Shown here piece after piece: positions 11,471 through 19,192 of a DNA stretch of 64,000 nt (within the stretch, counting starts at the first letter, position 1; every line of letters starts with the position of its first letter). This DNA comes from Candidatus Accumulibacter aalborgensis (GTDB lineage Bacteria; Pseudomonadota; Gammaproteobacteria; Burkholderiales; Rhodocyclaceae). Location: NCBI RefSeq assembly GCF_900089955.1, contig NZ_FLQX01000133.1:25551-89550 (forward strand), in the 5' to 3' direction. The position numbers were made by a program, and so were the translations under genes. Under the pieces are notes generated by a model that worked only from the letters and a program-made list of their open reading frames with translations, searched no databases and was not told the DNA's origin.

Positions 11471-11497
11471 ACGACAAACACGATTATCTGGACTGTA

Positions 11498-11526
11498 GGG
11501 TGCAATCAGCGAAGCGCGTTACACCC
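11498..11526. repeat. REP-like imperfect hairpin
   Basis: GGGTGCAA and TTACACCC form an 8-bp stem with one mismatch around a loop rich in AGCGAAGCGCG. It resembles the element at 5786-5811. It lies just after the CinA-like gene and could act as its 3' end, although no T-run follows on the plus strand. Confidence 0.4.
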
Positions 11527-11538
11527 CAGGCAAGCACG

Positions 11539-11564
11539 AAAAAAACCCGGCGCGAGCCGGGGTT
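11539..11564 (-). terminator. Intrinsic terminator of the phasin genes
   Basis: On the minus strand AACCCCGGC and GCCGGGTT form a stem with one bulged base and a 4-nt loop, followed directly by a run of seven T. It lies about 35 bp past the stop codon of the first phasin gene, the expected place. Confidence 0.8.
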
Positions 11565-11597
11565 CGTGGGTCATCACGCGCCTGCAGCGCGAAAGAC

Positions 11598-12146
11598 TTA
11601 CTTCTTCGGGGTCAGGGCTGCGGCGGCCTGAGCCGTTGCGCTGGTAACCGCCTTCACATTGGTGTCGACGATGTCGGTCATCTGCTTGGCCATCTGCGAA
11701 ATGTTCTCGAAGGCCGTGCTCGAAGCGTTCATCATCTGCTTCATCGCCGCACCAAACACGTCGCCGGCGATCGGCGTCGCTACGCCGGTCTTCTCGATGA
11801 TGCCCGTAGCATTGTGGCGCATGGTGCTGTACTGATCTTCCATCACCGAAGTGATTTCACGCTGCATGTTGGCGGCCAGTTCATAGAGGCTGCGCGAGTA
11901 TTCCATGAGCTTGTCGACGTTCGGCTGCGCCAAGGAAGCAGCGACATCTTTCAGTTGCTGCGGATCCTTGATGCCCATCAGTTGTTGCGCACCGCTGGTG
12001 CTGTTGTTGAACAACTCGCGGCTGGCAGCCAGGTTGAGGGCAGACAGTTGCTCGAGACCATGGAAAGCCGTGCGAACCAGGGTCATCATGACTTGCGCGT
12101 TGGCTTTCTGGCTCTGGGCGAGTTGTTCTAGATCGATAGTGCTCAT
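11598..12146 (-). CDS. Phasin family protein
   Basis: A 182-residue amphipathic, largely helical protein of the phasin_2 type. Phasins coat polyhydroxyalkanoate granules and control their size. Family signs are the N-terminal MSTIDLEQLAQSQKANAQ, the KDPQQLKDVAASLAQPNVDKL block and the Ala/Thr-rich C-terminus ending in KK, with no signal peptide and few cysteines. The ATG at 12146 has CGGAGATATCC upstream as ribosome-binding site; the longer frame to 12266 adds a Pro-rich stretch without similarity. It lies 31 bp after a second phasin gene, so the two are probably co-transcribed and end at the terminator at 11539. Confidence 0.88.
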   Translation of the reverse strand: MSTIDLEQLAQSQKANAQVMMTLVRTAFHGLEQLSALNLAASRELFNNSTSGAQQLMGIKDPQQLKDVAASLAQPNVDKLMEYSRSLYELAANMQREITSVMEDQYSTMRHNATGIIEKTGVATPIAGDVFGAAMKQMMNASSTAFENISQMAKQMTDIVDTNVKAVTSATAQAAAALTPKK

Positions 12147-12177
12147 GGATATCTCCGTGAATGACAGTGGTTCAGAC

Positions 12178-12729
12178 TTATTTCTTGGCGTTGGCAGCAG
12201 TGGCGCCAACGGCCTTGACGGTGGCGTTGGTGGCTGCGGCGACATTGGCTTCGGCGATATCGGCAACCTGCTTGGCAGCCTTGTTCATGCTATCGAAAGC
12301 AGAGGTCGCGGCGGAAATTGCCGATTTGACGGCGGAAACCGCGACGTCGGAACCAACCGGCGCATTCTTGGCCGCCTTCTCGAGCAGACCAAGAGTCTGC
12401 TTCTGGAAGTCGGCGAACTGCGCTTCGAGAAGCTTCGAAATTTCTTCCTTCGACTGCGCCGAGATTTCATACACACTGCGCGTATAGGCGACTGCCTTCT
12501 CGAGGCTCGGCTGAGCAAGCGAAGCCTGCACCGAGAAAAACTCTTGCGGGTCTTTCGCGCCGAGCATCGCCTTGGCGTTGGCCACGCCGTCCTCGAGCAT
12601 CGAGCGGGCGGTATTCAGGTTCAACGCCGCGATGCGCTCGGCGCTGGCCAGCGCGGTGTTGGCGAGAGTCAGCATGGCATCAACGGAAGCCTTGTTGGCG
12701 GCGGCGAATTGTTCGGGTGTTTTGAACAC
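12178..12729 (-). CDS. Phasin family protein (second copy)
   Basis: A 183-residue phasin paralogue of the downstream gene, sharing length and architecture: MFKTPEQFAAANKASVDAML at the start, the KDPQEFFSVQASLAQPSLEKA block in the middle, and an Ala-rich tail ending in AKK. It starts with GTG at 12729, with TGAGGAGATCTACC just upstream as a strong ribosome-binding site. As the promoter-proximal gene of the pair it probably sets granule-protein levels when PHA accumulates. A dyad in its leader (12755-12767) is a candidate operator. Confidence 0.88.
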   Translation of the reverse strand: MFKTPEQFAAANKASVDAMLTLANTALASAERIAALNLNTARSMLEDGVANAKAMLGAKDPQEFFSVQASLAQPSLEKAVAYTRSVYEISAQSKEEISKLLEAQFADFQKQTLGLLEKAAKNAPVGSDVAVSAVKSAISAATSAFDSMNKAAKQVADIAEANVAAATNATVKAVGATAANAKK

Positions 12730-13045
12730 GGTAGATCTCCTCAGTAAAGGTGGGGCACAAAGTGTGCAATGGTTAACTTACCGATCCTTGTGCGTCACGC
12801 CACTCAGACCTTTTGTTGCACTGCACCATGTGTCGAATTATAGCCCTCTTGAACTGCATGTCAAGTATTTTTTTGCTGCGACAAACAATTCATATCATGA
12901 TGTTTTAACTACAATTACATTCATTACTCCTGGCTCTTTGTCGGCGAGGAGGATCTTTGTTGCTATGCCGCATCAACCAGCCGTCAAGAGGTTGGCGTTG
13001 GCGCGTTGGCGGTGGCGCTTGTCGGTCGGCGCTATGGATCACGCT
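12730..13045. other. Phasin upstream region / intergenic between lptA and the phasin genes
   Basis: About 316 bases with no supported gene. The part near 12836-12950 is markedly AT-rich compared with its surroundings and probably contains the phasin promoter on the minus strand. TGC-rich motifs sit at 12755-12767 and 12815-12826. There is no trace of lptB or rpoN, which commonly follow lptA. Confidence 0.6.
12755..12767. promoter_or_regulatory. Candidate operator dyad in the phasin leader
   Basis: The palindrome GCACAAAGTGTGC (5-bp arms, 3-bp centre) lies 26 nt before the phasin GTG start. A second TGC-rich motif, TTGCACTGCA, lies about 60 bp further upstream near 12817. Phasin genes are commonly repressed by PhaR, whose known sites are TGC/GCA-rich dyads, so PhaR is the obvious candidate. 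This is an inference; no phaR gene is in the window. Confidence 0.35.
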
Positions 13046-13645
13046 TCAGTCGACACTCGGGTTGACGTTTGGTGCGGGTTTGAGCATCAGTGGCGTACCT
13101 TTCTGATCAGGGGGACTCTTGCTCTTGGGCTGAATGATCGCGCGCACCCGCGCTTGCGGCGCGCCAGTGGCGCTCTTGACGCCAGTACCGGTGTTGACGA
13201 CGTACTTCTCGTTCAGCGCATCATAGGAAATATACGGGCCTCTGACTTCGTCGAGCCCGCTCTGGACCCAGGCACGAATGAAGAACTGGGTGGTCTCGCT
13301 GCGCGCGTCGTGCTCAATGCGCTCAGCCTCGCCTTCCATCCATTCGTCGAGTCCCTCGCGCTTCTGCCGGAAACGGGCCAGACCATTGGCACCTCCGGTC
13401 GCAACACCTTTCTGGAAGCCATCGGCATCCTGCGTGACGACCATGCGATTGGTGCGAATGACCATCGTTCCCTGGGTCAGGACCACATTGCCATCAAGAG
13501 TCTGTACCTTGCTGAGGTCGTCGATGCTCATCCGGTCGGCTTCGAGGTGAATCGGCTTCTCGCGGTCGGCACGCTCGGCGTACGCTGGTAGCGAAAGGAC
13601 TATGAGGACGCCGCACGTGCAGAGGGAGCAACAGGTATTCTTCAT
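13046..13645 (-). CDS. lptA: Lipopolysaccharide transport periplasmic protein LptA
   Basis: A 199-residue periplasmic protein of the LptA/OstA family that bridges inner and outer membrane for LPS export. It has an N-terminal signal peptide ending near AYA (residue 23). The beta-jellyroll fold is recognisable from PIHLEADRMSIDDLS, LDGNVVLTQGTMVIRTNRM and YISYDALNEKYVVN. It is the last gene of the kdsD-kdsC-lptC-lptA set and starts 2 bp after the lptC stop. The usual next genes lptB and rpoN are absent here. Confidence 0.92.
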   Translation of the reverse strand: MKNTCCSLCTCGVLIVLSLPAYAERADREKPIHLEADRMSIDDLSKVQTLDGNVVLTQGTMVIRTNRMVVTQDADGFQKGVATGGANGLARFRQKREGLDEWMEGEAERIEHDARSETTQFFIRAWVQSGLDEVRGPYISYDALNEKYVVNTGTGVKSATGAPQARVRAIIQPKSKSPPDQKGTPLMLKPAPNVNPSVD

Positions 13646-13647
13646 GT

Positions 13648-14235
13648 CTACGGTTTCTTCCTGGCCGGTTGACTTTCAATTTGTCCCATGACCTGAGATT
13701 CCAGCACGTAGGTCTGCAGCTGGTGATCAACCTTCATGCCGACTCCTCTAACCCAGGACTTTCCCTGCGTGATGACCACCGGGCTCTTGGTGAAGGCTCT
13801 TTCCTCATCGGTGAGGACCGTAAGTTCGGCTGTCTCGAGGACCAACTCCTCGTGTTTGCCGGTCGCAGCGCGTCGCATTTCGACCCGATCCTTGAGATCC
13901 ACCTGCTCGCCTTTCGAGTTCGCATGTCCTTGCTCGGCGCTGATGGTGACCGTTGGCCGGGTCGGGAACAGGTAGACCAGCTTTGGTCTTGCCAGGTCGC
14001 TCGCATCGTCATCCGGGTAATGGCGAATCTCGTCCGCGAGCAGCGTGTATTGGAGCTTTCCGTCCTTGTCGAGCTTGCGTACCTTGGCGTCAGTGACCAC
14101 GAAGTCGGGATCATGGCGGGTCTTGCCATCGTTCGGCACGGTCGGCAACTCGGTCGCGTAGCGCAGCCAGAATGTCAGTGCGGCCAGAGCGATCAGAAGG
14201 CTCAGCGGCAGGAGCGCGGTACTCCCCCGCGTCAT
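13648..14235 (-). CDS. lptC: LPS export ABC transporter periplasmic protein LptC
   Basis: A 195-residue bitopic inner-membrane protein with one N-terminal transmembrane segment (about residues 8-24) and a periplasmic beta-jellyroll. It fits LptC by position and by DPDFVVTDAKVRKLDKDGK, EIRHYPDDD and the repeated SAEQGHANSKGEQVDL / VETAELTVLTDEERAFT pattern. LptC receives LPS from the LptBFG transporter and passes it to LptA. Its ATG overlaps the kdsC stop by 4 bp. Confidence 0.9.
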   Translation of the reverse strand: MTRGSTALLPLSLLIALAALTFWLRYATELPTVPNDGKTRHDPDFVVTDAKVRKLDKDGKLQYTLLADEIRHYPDDDASDLARPKLVYLFPTRPTVTISAEQGHANSKGEQVDLKDRVEMRRAATGKHEELVLETAELTVLTDEERAFTKSPVVITQGKSWVRGVGMKVDHQLQTYVLESQVMGQIESQPARKKP

Positions 14236-14786
14236 TGCCCGGCCACCGGCAGGTAAAGCGCGAGAACGGCAGCGAGTTTGCCTTGCGCATCGAGAATGAA
14301 CTCACATACTTCGCGTACCGCCCCGCGGCCGCCGCCACGGACGGTCGTCAGCGCGACGTGGCATTGGACCAGCGCATGGCCATCGCCAGGCGTCGCCGAA
14401 AAACCGCACGCGCTCATCACCGGCAGATCCACTATATCGTCGCCCATGTAACCGGCAGCGTCAGCGCTCAGTCCCAGTTCAGCGAGCAGCGAATTCATCA
14501 CCCCACGCTTGTCGTCGACCGCCTGAAAGAGGTGCCGGATACCGAGGTTCTTCGCCCGCAACTCGACGCAACGTGCGCGCCGGCCGGTAATGATGGCCAC
14601 CGTAATCCCTGCCTGCTGCAGCATCTTCAGACCAAGGCCGTCGAGGGTGTTGAAGGCCTTGATCTCGATTCCTTCGTCGGTGTAGAAGAGCGAGCCGTCG
14701 GTCAGCACGCCGTCGACGTCAAAAGCCATCAACTTGAGCCTGCGGGCGCGGGCCCCTGCGTCCTCGCGTTCGCGAGCCCCGGCCAT
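14232..14786 (-). CDS. kdsC: 3-deoxy-D-manno-octulosonate 8-phosphate phosphatase KdsC
   Basis: A 184-residue HAD-superfamily phosphatase that makes KDO from KDO-8-phosphate for LPS inner core. The nucleophile motif FDVDGVLTDG is near residue 22, motif II is in AIITGRRA, the conserved lysine is in QAVDDKRG, and motif III is GDDIVDLPVM. The length and the lack of a cap domain are typical of KdsC. It overlaps kdsD upstream by 1 nt (TGATG) and lptC downstream by 4 nt. Confidence 0.93.
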   Translation of the reverse strand: MAGAREREDAGARARRLKLMAFDVDGVLTDGSLFYTDEGIEIKAFNTLDGLGLKMLQQAGITVAIITGRRARCVELRAKNLGIRHLFQAVDDKRGVMNSLLAELGLSADAAGYMGDDIVDLPVMSACGFSATPGDGHALVQCHVALTTVRGGGRGAVREVCEFILDAQGKLAAVLALYLPVAGQ

Positions 14787-15769
14787 CAGATGACCTTGGC
14801 TTTGAAGAGGTCGTGCATGTTGAGCGCGCCGACCAGCAGGCCGCTGTCGTCGACCACCGGCAACTGGTTGATCTGGTGCTGCTCCATCATCTCGACGGCC
14901 TCTACGGCGAGCCGGTCCGGCCCGATCGTGCGTGGCCGCTGGCCCATGATATCGGCCACAGACAGCGTTCTCAGGTCCAGGTCACGGGCGAAGGCGCGCC
15001 GCAGGTCACCGTCGGTGACCACGCCGATCACCCGACGCTGATCAGTCACCACCGCGGTCATGCCGATGCCGCCGCGCGAAATCTCGAGGATGGCGTCGGC
15101 CACACGGGTCTCGGAAAGAACTTCCGGCAGCGCGCTGCCGACGCGCATCACGTCGCGAACGTGCGTCAGCAGGCGGCGACCGAGCGAGCCGCCGGGATGC
15201 GAACGGGCAAAGTCCTCAGCGCCAAAACCGCGCGCATCGAGCAGAGCCACCGCCAGCGCATCGCCAAGCGCCAACACCGCCGTCGTGCTGGCGGTCGGTG
15301 CGAGATTGAGCGGACAAGCCTCCTGAGCGACTGCCGCATCGAGATGAACGTCGGCTGCGAGCGCCAGCGACGACTGTCGATTGCCGGTCACGCTGATCAG
15401 TTTGGCGCCCTGGCGCTTGATGCTCGGCACAATGGTCAGCAGTTCGGCGCTCTCGCCCGAATTGGAAAGTCCAATCAGCACGTCATCGCGGGTGATCATG
15501 CCGAGGTCACCATGGCTGGCCTCGGCCGGATGAACGAAAAAGGCCGGGGTTCCGGTGCTGGCCAGCGTCGAAGCAATCTTGCGCCCGACATGCCCGGACT
15601 TGCCCATGCCGCTGACGATCACGCGGCCGCGGCAATTGAGGATCAACCCCAGCGCTTGCAGGAAGGCACCGTCGATGCGGTCGATCAAGGCCAGCACGGC
15701 ATCGCCTTCGATGCGCAGCACCTGGCGGGCAAGGTCGAGCGCTTTCGCTGAGGGCTGGATTTGGCTCAT
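14786..15769 (-). CDS. kdsD: D-arabinose 5-phosphate isomerase KdsD (KpsF/GutQ family)
   Basis: A 327-residue enzyme that isomerises ribulose 5-phosphate to arabinose 5-phosphate, the first step of KDO synthesis. A SIS domain occupies about residues 40-180 (VSGMGKSGHVGRKIASTLAS, HGDLGMITRDDVLIGLSNSG) and two CBS domains the C-terminus (VMRVGSALPEVL, TVADIMGQRPRT-like segments). It is the first gene of the operon; an extended -10 element lies about 27 bp upstream of the start. Confidence 0.95.
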   Translation of the reverse strand: MSQIQPSAKALDLARQVLRIEGDAVLALIDRIDGAFLQALGLILNCRGRVIVSGMGKSGHVGRKIASTLASTGTPAFFVHPAEASHGDLGMITRDDVLIGLSNSGESAELLTIVPSIKRQGAKLISVTGNRQSSLALAADVHLDAAVAQEACPLNLAPTASTTAVLALGDALAVALLDARGFGAEDFARSHPGGSLGRRLLTHVRDVMRVGSALPEVLSETRVADAILEISRGGIGMTAVVTDQRRVIGVVTDGDLRRAFARDLDLRTLSVADIMGQRPRTIGPDRLAVEAVEMMEQHQINQLPVVDDSGLLVGALNMHDLFKAKVI

Positions 15770-15795
15770 GAGCAGGCGGCAGTCGTCATCTGCCG

Positions 15796-15804
15796 AGTAT
15801 AGCA
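15796..15804 (-). promoter_or_regulatory. Extended -10 promoter element for kdsD-kdsC-lptC-lptA
   Basis: On the minus strand TGCTATACT is a good match to an extended -10 box (TGnTATAAT), 27-35 bp upstream of the kdsD ATG. No convincing -35 box lies 17 bp upstream, which fits an extended -10 promoter. Confidence 0.35.
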
Positions 15805-15841
15805 GAAGCTCCTGGCACGCTCATCGCGCGCCGCGCGCGGC

Positions 15842-16528
15842 TCAGTACGAGGTACAGACGGTGTACGGGGTGCTGTCGACGATGTCCTTTGTCTCCACGG
15901 CTGCGTCGCCTCGTTTGGCATCGACTTTCGCCACCTGAACCGAGCCGCCGGCGGTGTTGCCGTCGTCCATCGTGGTATCTATCTGCTTGGCGTAGCGCCC
16001 AAGGATGCCATCGGAACAGACAAAAAACGAACCCCGCATGTCCTTGATCCACGGCGCCGGCGTGCCACTCTCGATGCCGATGAAGCCGCTGTCGGCATTC
16101 CGTGGCCGATAGTTGAGATCGTCAAGCTTGGTCGGCCCGGTGGCCAGGTTGGCAAGGCGAACGTGTTGCCAGAATACCGATGTTTCGCTGGTCGTAACGC
16201 CCTTGCCATCAGCGCCGCCGCTGTTCCAATCGCCGTCGATGCGCCCGTTGTTCGGTGCGCAGCCGGTGCTGCCTGTGCAAACAGTAGCCACCCCGGCGCC
16301 AAAAGCCGCATCCAGTTGTGCCTGTGACTGGTCGCCCGGGAACGCTTTGAAGCGATCCTGGTAACCATAGACGAGCGTCGAGACCGTACGGAAATCGCCC
16401 ACCATATTCTTTACCTTGGCGCTGTTTATCAGCTCCTGTCCCTTCAAGACCCCGCCAAGCAACAGGCCGATGATGACGAGTACAATGGCAATCTCGACCA
16501 GGGTAAAACCGGACTGTTGATTTTTCAT
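15842..16528 (-). CDS. Type IV prepilin-like protein
   Basis: A 228-residue class III-leader prepilin. The short leader MKNQQSG is followed by FTLVEIAIVLVIIGLLLGG, that is, glycine at -1, phenylalanine at +1 and glutamate at +5 of the mature protein, as needed for the prepilin peptidase and for assembly. The long mature domain has four or more cysteines (TVCTGSTGCAPNNG, FVCSDG, TVCTSY) and an unusually large globular part for a major pilin. The ATG at 16528 has GGAG 6 nt upstream; a GTG at 16540 is in frame. It is separated from the pilus operon at 24-35 kb and diverges from the histidine kinase gene. It could be a minor pilin or a type II secretion pseudopilin. Confidence 0.82.
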   Translation of the reverse strand: MKNQQSGFTLVEIAIVLVIIGLLLGGVLKGQELINSAKVKNMVGDFRTVSTLVYGYQDRFKAFPGDQSQAQLDAAFGAGVATVCTGSTGCAPNNGRIDGDWNSGGADGKGVTTSETSVFWQHVRLANLATGPTKLDDLNYRPRNADSGFIGIESGTPAPWIKDMRGSFFVCSDGILGRYAKQIDTTMDDGNTAGGSVQVAKVDAKRGDAAVETKDIVDSTPYTVCTSY

Positions 16529-16707
16529 TTCGTTCTCCACGCAGTGTCGACAATCATGGCGGGTTCAAAGCACATTTCGTGCCAGCGTATTTTCGCTCTA
16601 TTGGCCGCCAGCCCCTGCCGATCTGTCGATTTCTGGACACCATCGCCCAGAGTCGGGCAGGCGCCGGCGCTACGCATCGGTTTGCCGTCAACAGCCGGGT
16701 GTGGCTC

Positions 16708-18426
16708 ATGACCGTTCTCGAGCGGATGGGGAACGCCTTGCGGCAGCGCCAGCGCTGGCTGTTGATTGCCTTGCTTGCGCTGTTGCATCTGGCGCTGGTG
16801 GCCGATGGCGGGACGGCGTTCGGCTTCCTGTGCTGGCTGGTGGACGTCGGGCTGTTCATCCTCTGGCAGCCGTTCGTCTACGCCGAACGGAAGGTCGATC
16901 TCGGCGGACTGGCGGTGATTGCGCTGGTGCTGGGTTGCGGTGTCGCCTGGTACGGTTGGTGGTTGATGATCGTCTGGGTGATCCTGCTGGCCGCCCTGGT
17001 CGGCGGGCGAGTGATGTTCACCGATCATCGTCCGACGCGTATTTTCTATCTGATCGCCTTCGCCTACCTGCTGGCGGCCTTGCTTTTCTGGCTGGTACCA
17101 AAGGTGGTGCCAAATGTCAGCGGCCCTTCCCTTGAACGCGAGTTCACCTGGGGCATGCCCCTCTTCCTCCTGGCCATGACGCTGCTGCCCCTGTCGCGCG
17201 AGAGTGATCGGCCGGGCAGCACGATGGTCGATCTGTTCTACAGTCTCTTGATCTTCCTGCTTATCGCCGTCCTGGTGCTCGGCAGTCTGGCCTTCATGCT
17301 CCTGCGCCAGTCCGTGTATCTCGAAGCCGTTCTTGACACCCTGATCTCGATGGCCGTCCTGCTCCTGCTGATCGGCTGGGCGTGGAACACGCGCCCAGGC
17401 TTTACCGGCATTGATGTCTTCTTTTCGCGTTATCTGCTGACCATCGGCCTGCCCTTCGAGACCTGGCTGCATCGCTTGACGATCCTGGCCAGCCGCGAGG
17501 GTGACCCGGAGAAGTTCCTGTCGCAAGCCCTTGACGAAATGCTCGATCTACCCTGGGTAGACGGCGGCACCTGGGCCGTCGGTGCGCGCCGCGGTTGCTT
17601 CGGCAGCGAGTCACGCTTCGCGCATGATTTCCCCGGACAAGCTGTATTGCTGACGCTGCATACCCGCCACAAGCTTAGCCCGGCGCTGGTCTGGCATTTC
17701 CATCTGCTGGCGCAACTGGCCAACGAGCATTACATCGCCAAGGTGCGGGCTCGCGAGTTGCAGCAGGTCAGCTACCTGCGTGCCATCCACGAAACCGGCG
17801 CTCGCCTCACGCACGACGTGAAGAACCTGCTGCAGTCACTGAACAATCTGTGTTATCTGGCGCAGACCATGAACGGCAGCGCTGACCAGCGGCTCGACGG
17901 GCTCCTGCAGCGGCAGTTGCCGCAGATCACCCAGCGCTTGCAGCAGACTCTGGCCAAGCTGCAGAAACCAGAAACCGAGGTCGGTGGCGTGCTGCCAGCC
18001 GCCATGTGGTGGACCATCCAGCAGCAGCGCTACGCCCACTCGGCAGTCAGCTTCACCCCGGTCGAGGTCCACCCCGACGCGCTGCTGCCCACGGCACTGT
18101 TCGACAGCGTCATCGACAATCTGCTGCACAACGCTTTGCTCAAAGCGCAATCGGAAAGTGGCCTGCAGGTGCGTGCGACGCTCGCCGCAGACGCCTCACT
18201 GCTCAGCGTATGCGACACCGGCAGCATGGTCAGTGACAGCGTGTTAGCCGACCTGCTGCGCGCACCCGTGGCGTCGGAAAGTGGTCTCGGCATCGGCCTC
18301 TATCACGCGGCACGACAAGCTGAAAGCAGTGGCTACCAATTGCGCCTGGCCAGCAATGTGCCGGGTCACGTGTGCTTCGCGTTGACCCGACACGAGTCGA
18401 CCCGCGCAGCGATCGGCCAGGCCTGA
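16708..18426 (+). CDS. Multi-pass membrane sensor histidine kinase
   Basis: About 572 residues. The N-terminal half has roughly eight hydrophobic segments (first 280 residues). A GAF-like stretch follows, and then the phospho-acceptor region with the H-box THDVKNLLQSLNNL near residue 375. The C-terminal ATPase domain shows an N-box (DSVIDNLLHNALLKA), a G1-like CDTG and a G2-like SGLGIGLYHAARQ. The HDxKN form of the H-box and the membrane-GAF-kinase plan recall PrsK, the PEP-CTERM-system kinase, and the next gene encodes a PEP-CTERM protein; this is inference. No response regulator is adjacent. The start is uncertain: the ATG at 16708 has a poor ribosome-binding site, and the frame is open back to 16579. 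Confidence 0.8.
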   Translation: MTVLERMGNALRQRQRWLLIALLALLHLALVADGGTAFGFLCWLVDVGLFILWQPFVYAERKVDLGGLAVIALVLGCGVAWYGWWLMIVWVILLAALVGGRVMFTDHRPTRIFYLIAFAYLLAALLFWLVPKVVPNVSGPSLEREFTWGMPLFLLAMTLLPLSRESDRPGSTMVDLFYSLLIFLLIAVLVLGSLAFMLLRQSVYLEAVLDTLISMAVLLLLIGWAWNTRPGFTGIDVFFSRYLLTIGLPFETWLHRLTILASREGDPEKFLSQALDEMLDLPWVDGGTWAVGARRGCFGSESRFAHDFPGQAVLLTLHTRHKLSPALVWHFHLLAQLANEHYIAKVRARELQQVSYLRAIHETGARLTHDVKNLLQSLNNLCYLAQTMNGSADQRLDGLLQRQLPQITQRLQQTLAKLQKPETEVGGVLPAAMWWTIQQQRYAHSAVSFTPVEVHPDALLPTALFDSVIDNLLHNALLKAQSESGLQVRATLAADASLLSVCDTGSMVSDSVLADLLRAPVASESGLGIGLYHAARQAESSGYQLRLASNVPGHVCFALTRHESTRAAIGQA

Positions 18427-18427
18427 A

Positions 18428-18620
18428 GTCGCCGCCCGCGTTCATCGCGACGCATCCGATCGCCGCGCTGCCGCGTAGAGCTTCATAGTCACCGCTCGAG
18501 TCAACCAGCGGTGCCTTTGGTCGGCCACGACTGTGGTGGCTGCGGTATCAATCTCTTCAAGGAGTGAATCCATGACTTCGATCTGCAAGAACGTGCAGCG
18601 CTGGGTCCCCCGCATCGCGG
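18428..18620 (+). repeat. Direct repeat copy 1: leader, RBS and signal-peptide start of the PEP-CTERM gene
   Basis: This 193-bp stretch is repeated at 19134-19324 with about 20 mismatches and one 2-nt gap by hand alignment (close to 90% identity). It covers all of the upstream region after the kinase stop, the AAGGAGTGAATCC ribosome-binding site, the start codon and the first 16 or so codons of the secreted protein. Beyond it the two genes are unrelated. Confidence 0.9.
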
Positions 18621-19192
18621 CCGCCGTCCTGGTGACGAGCAGCGTATCCGCGCTCGCTGCCAATTTTTCTTTCCGCGGCAATCTGGCGAGCGATAACGAT
18701 GTGGAGTTGTTCGTCTTTTCGCTCGCGTCCGACTCCAACGTCACGCTGCGCACCTGGTCATACGCCGGCGGAACGAACGCAGCGGGCAACTCGATCGCTG
18801 CGGGCGGCTTCGATCCGGTCGTCGCGCTTTTCTCCGGTACCGGCAACGGAGCTATTCTGTTCGACGGCGACGACGACAGCGGCCCGGGCTTGGACGCGCT
18901 GCTGCAGCTGACGCCCCTGCTTGCAGGAACGTATACCGTGGCCCTATCGCAGGTAGCGAACTTTGCCAACGGCCCGACGCTTGGCGACGGATTCCTCGGC
19001 TTTGGCAACCCGGGCTTCGGCGGCCAAACTGCAGCGTGGGCACTCGACATCCTGGGGGCCGACAGCGCCAGCGTCCCGCTCCCCGGCACACTCGCGCTAT
19101 TGATGCTCGGCCTGGCTGCTGCGCGTGTCACGCGTCGCCGCGCGTGTTCATCGATGCATCCGATCGCCACGCTGCCGCGTAGAGCCTTGTAG
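18572..19192 (+). CDS. DVUA0089-type surface protein with PEP-CTERM-like sorting signal
   Basis: A 206-residue secreted protein. It has an N-terminal signal peptide (MTSICKNVQRWVPRIAAAVL, cleavage likely after ALAA near residue 30). A beta-rich, Asn/Gly/Asp-rich domain matches the DVUA0089 pattern (FRGNLASDNDVELFVFSL, FDGDDDSGPGLDALL). The C-terminal tripartite signal is VPLPGTLALLMLGLAAARVTRRR: a Pro-containing motif, a hydrophobic helix and a basic cluster. Such proteins are anchored or released by an exosortase linked to exopolysaccharide export. A further 16 residues follow the basic cluster and are encoded by the second copy of the direct repeat. The start at 18572 is set by AAGGAG 8 nt upstream. 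Confidence 0.8.
   Translation: MTSICKNVQRWVPRIAAAVLVTSSVSALAANFSFRGNLASDNDVELFVFSLASDSNVTLRTWSYAGGTNAAGNSIAAGGFDPVVALFSGTGNGAILFDGDDDSGPGLDALLQLTPLLAGTYTVALSQVANFANGPTLGDGFLGFGNPGFGGQTAAWALDILGADSASVPLPGTLALLMLGLAAARVTRRRACSSMHPIATLPRRAL

Noticed and set aside
16525..17526. Minus-strand open frame of 333 codons
   Set aside because: Antisense to the membrane half of the histidine kinase; Gln/His/Asp-rich, a mirror of hydrophobic codons.
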